64,000 nt of DNA from Echria macrotheca (taxonomy: Eukaryota > Ascomycota > Sordariomycetes > Sordariales > Schizotheciaceae). Shown piece by piece: positions 34,986-46,013 of this stretch; position 1 is the first letter of the stretch; every line of letters starts with the position of its first letter. The stretch lies in the NCBI GenBank assembly GCA_030411725.1, contig MU839837.1:310001-374000 (forward strand). The letters are read 5' to 3'. The notes below the pieces were generated by a model, which saw nothing but the letters and a program-made list of their open reading frames with translations, searched no databases and had not been told where the DNA came from. A program made the position numbers and the translations under genes.

Positions 34986-36637
34986 ATGGCGGACCTCGAA
35001 GAAGTGCAGCCCGTCCAAACCGAAGAGCAGTTCTGGCTTGGTGAGTACCTTTCTGCGCAGTCGATTCGACGTAGAGCTCCGTTCTGATTAGCCATCTGTA
35101 GCGCTGCAGAACATCATATCGGCTCCGGCTACGTGCCATGAATCGCTCGACAATGCCTTGCGCGCATGGTTGGATCTGGTGGCGAACGGCCGAGACCGGT
35201 TCCTCGAGAGCGAAGACGACATCGCGAGCTGTTCCCAAAAACTGCTAGAATGTCCCATATTCGCCGAGAACTGCGAATACGTGCGCACGCAGATTATCTA
35301 CAGCCTGCTTCAAGAAGACGAGCTTGCACCGCTCCACGTAATAGCCAATTTCCTACTTCTCGATGGGCGGTCCGACGAGAAAACCTTCCAGCGCATGGTT
35401 AGCGAAGGATGTTTCGGGAGGCTACTAGAGCTGATCAAGACGTGTGGAGGATGTGACCGGCGTCTTCACCGGCTCCTATTGGAGCTGATGTACGAGATGT
35501 CGCGGATCGAGCGACTGCGACCCGACGACCTCCATCAAATCGATGATGGCTTTGTTATTTATCTTTTCCAGCTCATCGAGTCGCTCTCAGATGATGCCCA
35601 CGACCCATACCACTATCCTGTAATCCGGGTGCTAGTGAGTAGCAGCTCCATCATCCGATCGCCGGGCAGGAGCTAACGCCGGGCAGTTGGTACTAAATGA
35701 GCAGTACATGGTCGCCTCGACTTCGGCGGCTGTCTCGCCAGTTTCGCCGTCAGCCCCACTGACCAACCGAGTGGTAAAGGTACTGAGCATGCACGGAGAC
35801 GATTTTCGAACCTTCGGCGAGAACATCATCCTCCTGTTGAACCGCGAGACCGAGACGTCACTCCAGTTGCTCATATTGAAACTTCTCTACCTGCTATTTA
35901 CCACAACGGCCACATGCGAGTATTTCTACACAAATGACTTGCGAGTCTTACTCGACGTTATAATACGGAATCTCCTGGACTTACCGAGCGAAATGAACGT
36001 CCTAAGACACACCTACTTGCGAGTCCTGGCTCCGCTCCTTTCCCACACGCAGCTCAGCCAGCCGCCGCATTATAAACGCGAGCAAATCCTCAGCCTGCTC
36101 GAAATCCTACGCGGCTCCGGGAACACCCATTTCTTGCCTCCAGAGCCCACGACGTTGCGCCTGATCGAGAGGGTTTGGAGTACGCCCTGGCTTCACGAGG
36201 ACGACGCCGATAGCCTTTCGCCCAAAAGCCCTCTGGGAAGCCTTTCTTTGTCTCAGACCGGAAGTACCGTCAGTATTATTGCGAATGTGTCGGAAAAGCC
36301 AGGGGTGCAGACACCAAGCCGCAAGACCGACGGGGAAGCGTCAAAGACTACAGAGGCGAACGGCAGCGGTGAGGAGCCCAAAGCGGTGGGACACCGTTCG
36401 CCACAGCAAGGCCGCTCCTTGAAACCGCGCAGGTCCCTTCCCGAGGTACCCAAGCATCGCCATGGAGTGCCGATGGCGCCTCTTCCAGTGATTACGGCTT
36501 TGCATATCAACGGAGGCGGCACCAAGAAGTCGCCACCTAAACTCCCCCCTCCAAGAAGGTTAAAAACCAAACTGAAGACGGTGACCTTGGGCGAAGTGCC
36601 GTCGGTAGGCGGCACGAACTCAACGACACATACTTGA
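34986..36637 (+). CDS. ldb17: Ldb17/SPIN90 (Dip1) family Arp2/3 regulator
   Basis: SPIN90/Dip1/Ldb17 proteins activate Arp2/3 to make the first, linear actin filament at endocytic patches. Exons are 34986-35040, 35102-35634 and 35687-36637, giving 512 residues. The armadillo-like helical domain covers about residues 20-350. It includes [36 protein letters not shown] and, after the second intron, [33 protein letters not shown] and [20 protein letters not shown]. The C terminus is Ser/Pro/Lys-rich with SH3-ligand-like stretches ([14 protein letters not shown]). The first exon is short (55 bp) and ends in EEQFWL. Introns are 61 and 52 bp. Both junctions are supported by conserved sequence on either side. 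Confidence 0.88.
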
Positions 36638-37276
36638 TCTTGCAGATCCGTTAGCGTGTTGGGTCGGCTCCCGCCGGTGGATCCCGGGTTGCGAGATGGC
36701 CGGGAGGTCGGGCCTGAGTATTTCAAGGCGGAGGAAAGCAGCTGTGATTATATAGTGCCAATGGGCTTCTTACGAGGGGTTATGATAACGAGGCGGAACT
36801 GATTGATATCCCGGGGGTGTTGTGTCCCCCACGGCGAAGCATAAGAAGGCGTTTTAGGAGGGAGATATGATGGACGTACTCTGGCCTTTTGAATTCAAGT
36901 AATTGAACATATTTCTTTAGCCACCCGGGACCGGATTTCTGCTCCCACAGGATGATTCAACCAACGGATTTGTGTGGCTACGTACTTGGATCATGATGGC
37001 GTTGAAGACTTTGTAGTGTCCCGAGTCTGGGTCAGGCCAGGGTCCGGGGATGGTGGACCCGCTTTTAGCCGCTGCAGACGCATTGGCGGGTCGCGTGGGC
37101 CTGGCGAACCGCGAACCATCGAAATTTTGGCTGCTCAAGAGCTCCAAGAACGACACTTTGCAATCCCAGCGCGCCGCCTCCGCCGGCGTACCTGCGACCG
37201 AACCAATTTCCCGACAGGATCATCTCGAACCGCGGCACAGGAACAAGAGAGGGAGATACTGGCCAGCGTCGGCAAG
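36638..37276. promoter_or_regulatory. Spacer between ldb17 and mrps17
   Basis: A 639-bp tandem spacer. The last 250 bases are open in the mrps17 direction but carry no mitochondrial protein features and are probably leader. I see no distinct element. Confidence 0.45.
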
Positions 37277-37872
37277 ATGGCGTCCCTAGCGACGACAGCG
37301 ACCAACGTCGCCAGACGGCGATTCAAGGAACTCCACGGCGTAGTAGTCACAGCCGGCCTCATGTCCAAGACGGTAAAAGTCCAAGTAGGCGGGCAAAAGT
37401 GGAACAAGTTCCTCCAAAAGGTTTTCTCTCCATCTCCCATCATCATCATCGCCTCAGCAAATCTAACGTCAACAACAAGTACTTCAACGACCCCCGAACC
37501 TACCTAGTCCACGACCCAAACGACTCCCTCCGCGCCGGCGACGTCGTCGCCATCGAGCCCGGCTGGCGCGTGTCCAAGTCGAAGCGCCACGTCGTCAAAC
37601 ACATCGTCAAGCCGGCGGGCGTGCCGATCGAGGAGCGGCCCCCGATCCCGACCGAGGAGGAACGGCTGGCGGAGCGGGCGGCCGAGAGACTGGCCAAGGA
37701 CGAGCGGCGCGCGCGCAAGAAGGCGGCCGAGGCGGCCGAGTCGGCGCTAGAACGGGCGGAACGGATGCTCAGCAAGGCGAGGAAGGAAGTTGCTGCGCGA
37801 GAACGCATGATGGGGCTTGGGAATCCGACGAGGAGGCAAGGAGGGTTGAGCGTTGAGAGTGAGGTTGATTAG
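37277..37872 (+). CDS. mrps17: Mitochondrial small-subunit ribosomal protein uS17m
   Basis: uS17 is a small-subunit ribosomal protein with an OB fold; the mitochondrial form lacks or extends parts of the bacterial one. Exons are 37277-37420 and 37480-37872, giving 178 residues. The OB-fold strands are visible in FKELHGVVVTAGLMSKTVKV, VGGQKWNKFLQK, then YFNDPRTYLVHDPNDSLRAG and DVVAIEPGWRVSKSKRHVVK. The splice (59 bp) joins FLQK to YFND. A charged Ala/Glu/Arg coiled-coil tail of about 75 residues (EEERLAERAAERLAKDERRA) extends beyond the bacterial length, as in other fungal mitoribosomes. A long upstream open frame has no support. Confidence 0.9.
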
Positions 37873-38154
37873 GTGGGACGAAACAGCAAGGCAGATGAGC
37901 CGGTTCCATCCAAGAACTGTTCTAGGCGGGAGCTACCTAGATTTGAGTTTGTACTAGACCCCAACAACTTTTTCCTACAAATACCACTTCTCCCTCAATT
38001 CTATGTATCTGCCGAGTTTCCCAATCATTCTTAACAATGGCTTTAACGGAAGGACATCGACCCAACGGCCCATCTCTATACACCTGAGGCCTTTTTGACG
38101 AGGATATAGACGTCAGTCTGCAACTAAGCACCCTTCTCGACATACCAACAGGGC

Positions 38155-38319
38155 ATGCTCCTCCTGTCCACACCCCCGAGCTATTATCCCAAAGTGACGT
38201 ACAGCTTCAACGTATGCTGTCCCTCAAAAGCGGCATATCCACGGCATCCTCCTCCTCCTCCTCCTCCTCCTCCTCCTCCTCCTCCTCCTCCTCCTCCTCC
38301 TCCTCCTCCTCCTCCTCCT

Positions 38320-38362
<43 letters not shown>

Positions 38363-38822
38363 AACGAATACCGAGACTCAAACAACAGGTAAGAACACCT
38401 ATCGCCGCATCGGAACATGTAGCCGGGGGGCCGTCTTCACCGAGCCCGGAACGTCACTCGCCTTCCAAACTCGCAAACAGCTCAGACTATCACGAGCAAC
38501 TCTGGAACGACTATGAGATACATACCAAGATCGCCGAGTATCTCGGGCGGTACGCTCCCGACGCCATCAGGATACCAAAATGCTATATCTTCGTCCCGAC
38601 GACGGATGTTACCTAGATACTTTGATTCCAATCCGGAGCTCATCGATTCGCAGCGGCCCAGCTCTCGAGGATGGATGTGCAACCTCCCCGTCCCGGCCCG
38701 GCCCTCGTCACAGAGCGCATCTTGCCACTTCCCCGTCTGGGGATAGGTTTTTGCTTCCGCGTAAGTTCATCGCGGGGATCCGGGAGGCAGAGATGGAGAG
38801 ATTGAAGAAGCGAGCAGACTAA
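38155..38822 (+). pseudogene. Decayed DUF3669-like gene grown around trinucleotide repeats
   Basis: One frame after the repeats reads SDYHEQLWNDYEIHTKIAEY and IRIPKCYIFVP, which recalls the start of fungal DUF3669 proteins, then stops. The next family-like piece (RYFDSNPELIDSQRPSS) is in another frame. ALVTERILPLPRL returns to the first frame. Two shifts and a stop within 100 bases point to a dead copy. Upstream, a (TCC)n(ACG)n tract is translated as poly-Pro then poly-Thr. An earlier start at 38155 exists but adds no recognisable domain. Short introns could explain some of it, though I could not place good splice sites. The family call is from memory and moderate. Confidence 0.45.
38247..38362 (+). 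repeat. Compound microsatellite (TCC)n(ACG)n
   Basis: About 24 TCC units are followed directly by about 14 ACG units. Being trinucleotide, the tract stays open in several frames: Pro/Thr, Ser/Asp or Arg/Gly on the two strands. This creates long spurious open frames. Confidence 0.98.
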
Positions 38823-39211
38823 GCAAGAAGCATTTATAGAAACGATAGAGGCCTGTTCTTCTTTACTAGAGGCCTTTCTAAATATAACTCATGCCTGCGG
38901 ATCTTGTACGTATGCCTCTGCTATCATTGAATCTTACAGGTCATTTTGAGCCGGAGAGCAGACATTTATGGAAATAAAACCGGGTTCTTTTTCTTATGAA
39001 GGCCTTTTTCAAGTATCATTCATGCCTACACATCTGGAAGATACGCCTGTCGTTTGATTTTGCAGGTGATCGGAATTTCGTCAATGGTATATTTGTCATT
39101 CCGTCACAGACCGCCGACCCTGAGCTATGTGATAACAATCCTACCACACCATGAGATGAACGCGGTAGGACAGAGCATCTACACACAATCTTGATGTCTA
39201 TCAGATAACGT
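38823..39211. other. Spacer before the Sap1-like gene
   Basis: A 389-bp AT-richer stretch with two related phrases (roughly 38851-38908 and 38974-39044, sharing GGCCTTTxTxAA and TCATGCCT). They look like an imperfect short duplication. No gene is visible. Confidence 0.45.
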
Positions 39212-41749
39212 CTAGCCGCCGCGCTCTCCAAACTCCTTGGCCCAATCCTCATATTCTTTTAAACTCGCCTTGCTCACGCTGGGCCGAATCGTCGTCAAGC
39301 TTGCGATGAAATCCGAGAGCGCGATCGGACGTATCTCATCCATCGTCATGTGAAGCAGTGCCTCGCCTAGGGATCTCAGCGGCCCCATGGCGGCATCTTT
39401 AGCTAATGCTGTAATGTCCGAGCCCGAAAATCCTGGTACGTAATCAGCATGATTCGTAGCACAACAAGCAAGCTGGTGAAACTCACCATCTGTTAGTCCC
39501 ACAAGAGTCTCGATATCTTCATCAGTGAGGGTATGTTTCTGCTGACTGAGCAGCGTCTTAATCTGCACAGTTCTCGTCTCAGCTTCGGGTAGCGGTATGT
39601 ATTGTCGGCGGACGAATCGCCGTCTCGCAGCGTCATCAATTATCCACGGCAGATTTGTCGCGGCGAGGACCAAGACCCGATTTGCATCACCACGCTCCTT
39701 CTCCTTCTCCCCAACTTCTCTCCCGGCTGCTGCTCGCTGTAGATCACTCCACTGTATAAGGAACTCTGTTTTGATCCTCCTAGTCGCCTCGTGCTCCCCA
39801 GACCCAGACCGTTTAGATAGCAGGGAGTCGATCTCGTCGACAAATATAATGCTTGGAGCAAGTTGTTTGGCCAGGACAAAGAGCGCCTTGACGAGCTTCT
39901 CTGATTCTCCCAGATACTTGCTTGTCAGGCTGCTGGCTGAAATAGAAAAGAATGTTGACTTGGATTCCGTCGCGACAGCTCGAGCCAACATCGTCTTGCC
40001 CGTACCGGGTGGCCCGAACAACAGCATGCCCCTGGCCGGTTCCCGCAGCCCCATGAAGAGATCCGGTCGGAGAAACGGGTAGACGACAGCCTCACGTAGC
40101 GCATTTTTGGCGATCTCAAGGCCGGCAACGTCGCTCCAGTGGACTTCATCGCCGTGGACTACAATCTCGTTCAGGATCTGCTTTGCGGCTTGCTCATCAA
40201 CCCCTGGTGGGAGCTTTCTGAGGATTTGAGCTTTTCTGTTCTTCCACGTGTCTGCAGCCTTGCTGTCTTCGTCTTCCGCTGAGCTATCCGACACTCGAGC
40301 AGGAGAGTCCGCAACCAGCGGTGCTTCCTGCTGGAGTTGGGGTCGTCTCCGTGGCAGTGATTTTACCCTGGATACAGGTTTCGGCTCATCTAAGCTAGAA
40401 ACGGAGAGGCGGCGGTCCTCCTGGCTTTGACCTCTCTCTGGCACAGGACGTGATCTGTCATTGTTTCTGGAATATCTCCCCACAGGAGTTGTACTCTTTG
40501 CAGCGGCGGCGTAACCAACAGGTCTCCGTGGTATCGTAGCAGAATCGGATGACGTGTTTCGGGAAAGAGACTTCTGAGTAGAAAGTTCAAAGCCGCCCGG
40601 TTCGGTATCTGCTTCTTTCCTCACCATGGGTGTTCGAGGTGTCGGTGATAGGACAGTGGCGCGTGCTGCGTGTTCCCCGCCTAGGGAAGTTCTCCTGGAG
40701 CCATCACGCATATTCATCGAATTAATGGCATTTGCTGCTGCGCTGATGGACAGAGAAGGTGCTGCCGGGGACCTGTACTCCGTTTGCCGATCGTCTTCGC
40801 CGTATACATTGAGGGTGGACTTTCCATCTGGGGTCTTTGTCGGGCTTTCACCCCGAGGAGTGACGAGTCTCCTGGAGTGGCTATCCCATTTTCTGACGGA
40901 GTTCTCAAAGCTTCGTCGAGAACGCTCCAACGGACTTGGAAGGGCCGAGGATGATTGTGACGCGGACAGGTCATTGCTTTGCGCTTGGCTGGACTTTTCT
41001 CCCCGTGCTAGTGCTGTCCAAGCTAGCGTTGCAGCTTTGCTGGCTCCAGGTCCTTCAAGAGGCTTGGAGGGTGTACGCCGAGGGGTTGACTGCGAAGACT
41101 TATCCCCCAAGCGATTACCACGGAGAGTCGTCCGCATCGTATGCCGCTCGGGGCTAGTCCGTCTCGGCGTTGTTTCCTCGGGCTGGGGTATCTGGAAAGG
41201 CGACGAAGGTCCGCTAGGTGACCCAGCTGCGGTGTCAACAGGGCGCGATCTCGATATCCTGTCCTTGATTCGCTCCAGGGACGAACGTGTCGAGACGGAT
41301 GGCCGGGGTGGAAGGGCGGGCCTAGATAGTTCCGTGTACTCAAGAGCCGGTATGGTGCCACCTCCTATCCATCCCTGAGCATGGCTCTGGGAGTCTGCCG
41401 ATTCCATTACTGGCTGGGCGGGTTTGCTCTCGGCTGAAGACGAGTCGTCAAGGGATGCCTCGTGGCGCGACAAGCGAAGAGCCTCGAGGAGATCGATCCG
41501 CTCCTTACATTGCAGCTCTAGTTGCCGCAAGCTGTCGACAAGCGCTCGCTCTGTCTCGGTGGTGGGTGTGTAGTGGGCAAGAACACGGTTGGTGTCGTGG
41601 TCAAAGATCCGATCAAGGGCCGCTCTCCATCGTCGCATCGCCTCGGCCTCGTCGCCCTGGCCTTCGTAATACACGGCAGTCGAACATGCTAGGTAGCTGT
41701 CGTCGTATGTCTTCTGCAAGACCGAGAGGGCCTTATTACTGGGAGGCAT
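39212..41749 (-). CDS. sap1: AAA ATPase of the meiotic clade, Sap1/fidgetin-like
   Basis: Members of this clade (spastin, fidgetin, Vps4, yeast Sap1) remodel protein assemblies as hexamers. Exons are 41749-39487 and 39432-39212, giving 827 residues. The N terminus ([40 protein letters not shown]) resembles an MIT-type helical bundle. A long Ser/Arg/Pro-rich linker fills residues 110-500. The AAA module contains [20 protein letters not shown], Walker A GPPGTGKT (near residue 578), Walker B IIFVDEID, an arginine-finger region and [19 protein letters not shown]. The 54-bp intron (39486-39433) has length 3n and no stop. Splicing joins TDG to FSGSD as in other family members. Divergence of the linker makes strict orthology uncertain. 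Confidence 0.9.
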   Translation of the reverse strand: MPPSNKALSVLQKTYDDSYLACSTAVYYEGQGDEAEAMRRWRAALDRIFDHDTNRVLAHYTPTTETERALVDSLRQLELQCKERIDLLEALRLSRHEASLDDSSSAESKPAQPVMESADSQSHAQGWIGGGTIPALEYTELSRPALPPRPSVSTRSSLERIKDRISRSRPVDTAAGSPSGPSSPFQIPQPEETTPRRTSPERHTMRTTLRGNRLGDKSSQSTPRRTPSKPLEGPGASKAATLAWTALARGEKSSQAQSNDLSASQSSSALPSPLERSRRSFENSVRKWDSHSRRLVTPRGESPTKTPDGKSTLNVYGEDDRQTEYRSPAAPSLSISAAANAINSMNMRDGSRRTSLGGEHAARATVLSPTPRTPMVRKEADTEPGGFELSTQKSLSRNTSSDSATIPRRPVGYAAAAKSTTPVGRYSRNNDRSRPVPERGQSQEDRRLSVSSLDEPKPVSRVKSLPRRRPQLQQEAPLVADSPARVSDSSAEDEDSKAADTWKNRKAQILRKLPPGVDEQAAKQILNEIVVHGDEVHWSDVAGLEIAKNALREAVVYPFLRPDLFMGLREPARGMLLFGPPGTGKTMLARAVATESKSTFFSISASSLTSKYLGESEKLVKALFVLAKQLAPSIIFVDEIDSLLSKRSGSGEHEATRRIKTEFLIQWSDLQRAAAGREVGEKEKERGDANRVLVLAATNLPWIIDDAARRRFVRRQYIPLPEAETRTVQIKTLLSQQKHTLTDEDIETLVGLTDGEFHQLACCATNHADYVPGFSGSDITALAKDAAMGPLRSLGEALLHMTMDEIRPIALSDFIASLTTIRPSVSKASLKEYEDWAKEFGERGG

Positions 41750-42382
41750 TGTTGGCCACAGCAGGAAGACGCTAACATCACGGCGGGACCTAGAAGAAAG
41801 GAGCGTATGCGTCGTCGTCAGTATTAGCTTAGATAGCTCTTGGGTTAAGGCAAGTACGTACCGTATGGCACCAGCTAACCGAGAAGATGCAGGTCAAACG
41901 CTGAGGTTGCCCGCCAGGTGACGTCGCTGCTTGCAGGGAGAACGGTGCCCAGCTAAATGCCCCGCAAGTCAGAGGGAACGCCCCGCGCCACCAAGGTTCA
42001 CACAACGGCACACACCCCCTGTGACAAGCCGTCTCAGCAGACCGTTGAAAGAAATCCCCCTTTCAGAACGTGTGTTTCTATTCCAGGTCACGCTTGGAGT
42101 TACTGCAGCAATGTTTGATAATTTCCTCCAAACCGACAGGTCGAAGACGTCCCAGAAAGAAAAGGGTATCTATTCCCGCCGACCAAGCAGAGATCCCAGC
42201 CTGGTACAACAAGTACAAATATACATAAGGAAGCTCAGGCCAGTAGTCTAAGAGCAACAGACCGGCGGCCCAAAAGTACGTAGGCCAATACGCCTGCCCC
42301 AAAGACCTGGTCAACGCCTTAAATCTAATCATAATGCTGCCGACAGCAACCCATCCAACCTCTTATGCGTTGTCATCAGTTG
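41750..42382. promoter_or_regulatory. Upstream region of the Sap1-like gene
   Basis: A 633-bp stretch between two minus-strand genes. It holds the promoter of the AAA gene and the 3' end of lro1. A hydrophobic minus-strand frame at 42078-42332 shows no family resemblance. Confidence 0.45.
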
Positions 42383-44335
42383 TCATTCCTCTTCATAGAC
42401 CCTCGCTCTCTCCGCGTATTCGTGGATGTTGCTGACGACCGAGTCGGCGATCTCGTCTCCCGCGCCCGCTGCGATCCTCAGAATAAATTCATTGAGGTTC
42501 TGTCTGCCCAAGATGTCCACGTGGTCTGCCGTATTTGGCCCTCCTCGCGGGTTGAAACGTTCAGGCTCGTGTGGCATCTCCACAACGGTCACCTTGATCC
42601 CGGCTGGGTTGTATCGCTTCATCTTCCAACCACGATTGCACATATAACCGGTGCTCATCAGGTTGACTGTTCCATCCCCCTCGCCCATGATAACGCCGTG
42701 ATCCACCTCGCCCTGAATCAAGCCCGTATCTATCGTCATGTTCAAGCTGGTGAGGGATCCTAATTCGGGGGAGCGGTAATAGTAGCCTCGCTCGGTTGGC
42801 TTGCCTACTCCGTAAAAGCAGTATATCTTCATGCTGGGGGCCAACGGGAGCCTTGATTCCAGAGGATTGACCCATTTGCGCGGCTCGTGTTCGTTTGCTT
42901 CGACTTCGGCTGTTGTTCGTGCCAGACCATACGAATAGCTGTCCAGAATTTGGTCGCGGAACCCATCCTCGGTGGTATTAAATAAGTACTCCATCGCATC
43001 CTCCACAGTGAAGTTTCTCCTTGGAATCGTCCAGTTTTGATCACTTCTAAAGTTGAGGAACGAGCCAAAGCTATGCACCTGGCCTGGTTGATCGTCCGGG
43101 GCCCAGTCAATGTCGCCCCAGATAGCATTTCCACCCATAGGCAACATGGACGACATCCCAGGCATGGCGCGAAAGATCTCGGCCCGCTCATCCTTGCTGA
43201 GAAATTTCTCGAGGCCATAAACGGCAAACGCGTTGAGCTGCGCGGTATCTCGCATCTCGCCGGACAAGAGAGCCGAGATATCCTTGACCGCGCCTAGCAT
43301 GCACCCGCTGACGTTGATCCAAGCCTCGATGTTCTTTTCCACCCAGTCTGCGCCACCTCGGCCGCCTTGATCCGAGCAAACCCAGTGGAAAAAGTAGAAC
43401 ACGACCTGACTGCCCATACTGTGCGATGTCAAGATAACCTTCTTTTGCTCGGTTTGGACGGCCATCTCAATGTGAAGCTTCAGCCGGGTGAAGTAGCGAT
43501 CTCGCTTCTCGAGATTGGGATATGCCAATCGCCAGTCATAGGCAGCCGTGTACGAGTTTGTCGAGTCGTAGCCAAGTGATGCCAGGTTTTCCACGATCTT
43601 GTTCCAAATCCAATAGCCCGTGATAAAGAAGTCGGTGGCATCGAAGCCCTGCGCAGCCCGCAGCTTGATCTCGGGAGGGTCCAGGCCAGTCTTCTTGTCG
43701 AGCATTATGTGTCTCTTCCACGTTTCCTTATCCAACACCAAAGCCCGCATCATCGTCCAACTCCCCCACAACCTTTTCCGAAAATAGGGCAGAGAAACGT
43801 TGGATGTCCCCCAGGACTCGAGGCCTGTGGAAATGACGCCGGGAATGAGCACAATGGGGTGGTCCGCAGATAGGCCCTCGGATCGAACTTTGAAACCGAC
43901 TGAAAAAGCATCGTAACTCTCCAGAAAGTCGCGCTCGCCATTCTGGGTTATGCTAAATCAGTCTGTGCTGAATGGGTAAGGGCGGTGGGACAGTTGCGTT
44001 CCACTCACCACCAGATCTCGCATGTCCCTAACTAAGCCTGCGGGAAGAACGTCGAAGAGAGCACCCATATTGATCTCACCGATCTCGGGGAACTCTATCA
44101 AGTCATTGCTCCTGGCGAAAAAGCCGGCCGCGATGATGCCGAACAAGCTACCTAACAAGAAGATGGCGGTAGTTTTGCGCTTACGTGTTCGCGTCTGGTG
44201 ATGGACAATCTTGACTTTGTCGCCCGGCTTGGCAGGGCTCTCTTCTCGCGAAGCCGGCGATTCGGACGACGTCTCGTGGATGGGAGGCCCTCGGCGCCGA
44301 AGGTTGCTCGCCATGTCGGCCGCGGCGGTCGGCAC
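42383..44335 (-). CDS. lro1: Phospholipid:diacylglycerol acyltransferase (PDAT/Lro1)
   Basis: PDAT moves an acyl chain from a phospholipid to diacylglycerol, making triacylglycerol in the ER and perinuclear membrane. Exons are 44335-44009 and 43942-42383, giving 628 residues. An in-frame ATG at 44314 (MASNLRRRGPP) is an equally plausible start. One membrane span lies near the N terminus (TTAIFLLGSLFGIIAAGFFA) after a basic Lys/Arg patch. The lumenal LCAT-like domain includes HPIVLIPGVISTGLESWG, AAYDWRLAYPNLEKRDRYFT and the nucleophile serine in LTSHSMGSQVVFYFF (near residue 280). GEGDGTVNLMSTGYMC carries the catalytic aspartate region, and ADHVDILGRQNLNEFILRIA carries the histidine. The 66-bp intron joins RDLV to NGERDFLESY. 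Confidence 0.95.
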
Positions 44336-44882
44336 GGAGCCGGGATTTCGAAGCAGCGTCGCCGGCTCGGCTCTTCGTGGGACTTACTCGCGGAGGCAGT
44401 TCCCAGCGCCGAGAACCACGCCAGCGGGCGTGCTGGAAATGATCTCGTGCGACTCTTGAGTACAATCGTCTCGTCGCAGTGTTTGGTGCGAAGACGGTCC
44501 CGTGGTGACCCTTTGCGCCAATCAACACACTTGGTTGGCCGGATGGCCGGGAAAAGTCCAGAACTGTGACGCAACCACCTGCCAAGCTCGATGGCGGGGC
44601 GGTGGGGCTCAAGGATGTCTGGGCCCACTTTTCTGCAGGTCTACCTTACTCGAGTAACATGTGAAAGTCGGGGCGCCGTTTATCAAGAGCTGAACCCAAC
44701 CGTCAGCACCAGCAACAGCTTTCTCCACCTGGCGGCATATGCTTGGCGCTGGCAACGCTTCCTGGAAATATTATAGCCTTGATATCCCTGCGCCTGATTC
44801 TGCCGTCCGTCTTCTCCTCTGCTGTCCATAGCAACCGTCTTCAACTTCGCGCCATTGGAGTGGTGGCCCAGTGAGGATAGAA
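44336..44882. promoter_or_regulatory. Divergent lro1/naa30 intergenic region
   Basis: A 547-bp gap between outward-reading genes. It remains open on the minus strand upstream of lro1 but without family similarity, so it is taken as leader. I see no distinct site. Confidence 0.45.
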
Positions 44883-45534
44883 ATGGCGGCTAGAGTGGCC
44901 GAGCTGCCGGCCGAGTTGAAATACATCCAGTACGAACACTCACTGGAGTCGCAATACCTCCCAGCCATCCGAGCTCTGATATCCAAGGATCTGAGTGAGC
45001 CGTACAGCATTTACGTCTACCGGTATTTCCTCTATCAATGGGGGCACTTGTGCTTCATGGTAGGTGTGCATCTGTAGGATGTGCTCTCGTCATGCTAATA
45101 TATATGGCTTTGTTTGTGCATAGGCTCTGGACCCTGTAGACTCCTCCCTCATAGGAGTGGTCATATGCAAACTGGAGCACCATGCCTCTCACTCACCTCC
45201 CACCCGGCGCGGATATATCGCCATGCTCGCGGTCGCCGCTCCATATCGCGGCCATGGCGTAGCGACCGTTCTTGTCAAGAAGGCGATCGATGCAATGGCG
45301 CAAAAGAATGCCGACGAGGTCGTGCTTGAGACAGAGGAAACCAACATCCCGGCCATGCGACTCTACGAGCGGCTCGGATTTTTACGGTCCAAAAAGCTTC
45401 ACCGCTACTACTTGAACGGAAACAGCGCTTACAGGCTGGTGTTATTACTCAGACATATCGATCCTGACGGACATGAGGACCCGAATGGTGCGGCTGACCT
45501 CTCTCTGGACGACATGGATACCGCCCCCAGGTGA
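44883..45534 (+). CDS. naa30: NatC catalytic N-acetyltransferase Naa30/Mak3
   Basis: Naa30 is the catalytic subunit of NatC, which acetylates N-terminal Met followed by bulky hydrophobic residues. Exons are 44883-45059 and 45124-45534, giving 195 residues. An ATG at 44871 would add four residues. Conserved blocks are DLSEPYSIYVYRYFLYQWGH, CKLEHHASHS, then RRGYIAMLAVAAPYRGHGVA (acetyl-CoA loop), VLETEETNIPAMRLYERLGF and LHRYYLNGNSAYRLVLLL. All are typical of the GNAT fold and of Naa30. The 64-bp intron joins HLCFM to ALDPVDSS. The C-terminal acidic tail is short and variable. Confidence 0.95.
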
Positions 45535-46013
45535 AGTTCAGTACCTCCGCCTCGTTTTTCTTCGAGTTTCGAAATAAGAACGGGGCGTACAGACTGAGGG
45601 AGAACCCGCACACGATATCCCGTCGGCGGCACTCGGACGACCTGTCGTTTCATAAAAGAACAGTAAAGATGCGGCGAGGGAGCCGGTGACCAGCGCCATG
45701 ACAAAGTCTGACGAGGATATATGCATTCTCGTTCCGGTTTGATGTATGGTCTTCAAGTGCCACTGGCGAGCGAGATGCTGGGCAAGAAGCTGGGGTGGAG
45801 AAAACAGGTCTAGGACTTCGTGCAACGAGGCCTCTTCCACATAGGTGAAGAGATATGTGGGTGAGCTGTGATCGGAAGCCCATCAGCGGAGCCATGTTTG
45901 GCAACAGGGCAGACAGAATTCCCCTTGGCCCAGGTCAACATCAGTTTGGCAGCCCTCTTCTCTTGCCATGCAGCACTCGCAATTCAGCACCCTGTTGGCT
46001 CGTCATCCTTGAA
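45535..46013. other. Spacer between naa30 and the DUF1917 gene
   Basis: A 479-bp gap between convergent genes, holding both 3' ends. Apart from the small minus-strand frame listed separately, I see nothing. Confidence 0.4.
45538..45726 (-). CDS. Possible small single-span membrane protein
   Basis: A 62-codon frame lies just 3 bases beyond the naa30 stop, on the opposite strand. The N terminus reads MHISSSDFVMALVTGSLAAS followed by LLFFYE, a plausible single membrane span or signal anchor. A Ser/Cys-rich segment and a basic end (ETRRKTRRRY) follow. The frame stays open further upstream to about 45880 without an ATG, so an upstream exon could exist. I recognise no family, and it could be chance in the naa30 3' region. 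Confidence 0.25.
   Translation of the reverse strand: MHISSSDFVMALVTGSLAASLLFFYETTGRPSAADGISCAGSPSVCTPRSYFETRRKTRRRY

Noticed and set aside
38184..38418. Minus-strand poly-Gly and poly-Arg frames across the microsatellite
   Set aside because: Artefact of the trinucleotide repeat, which keeps every frame open.
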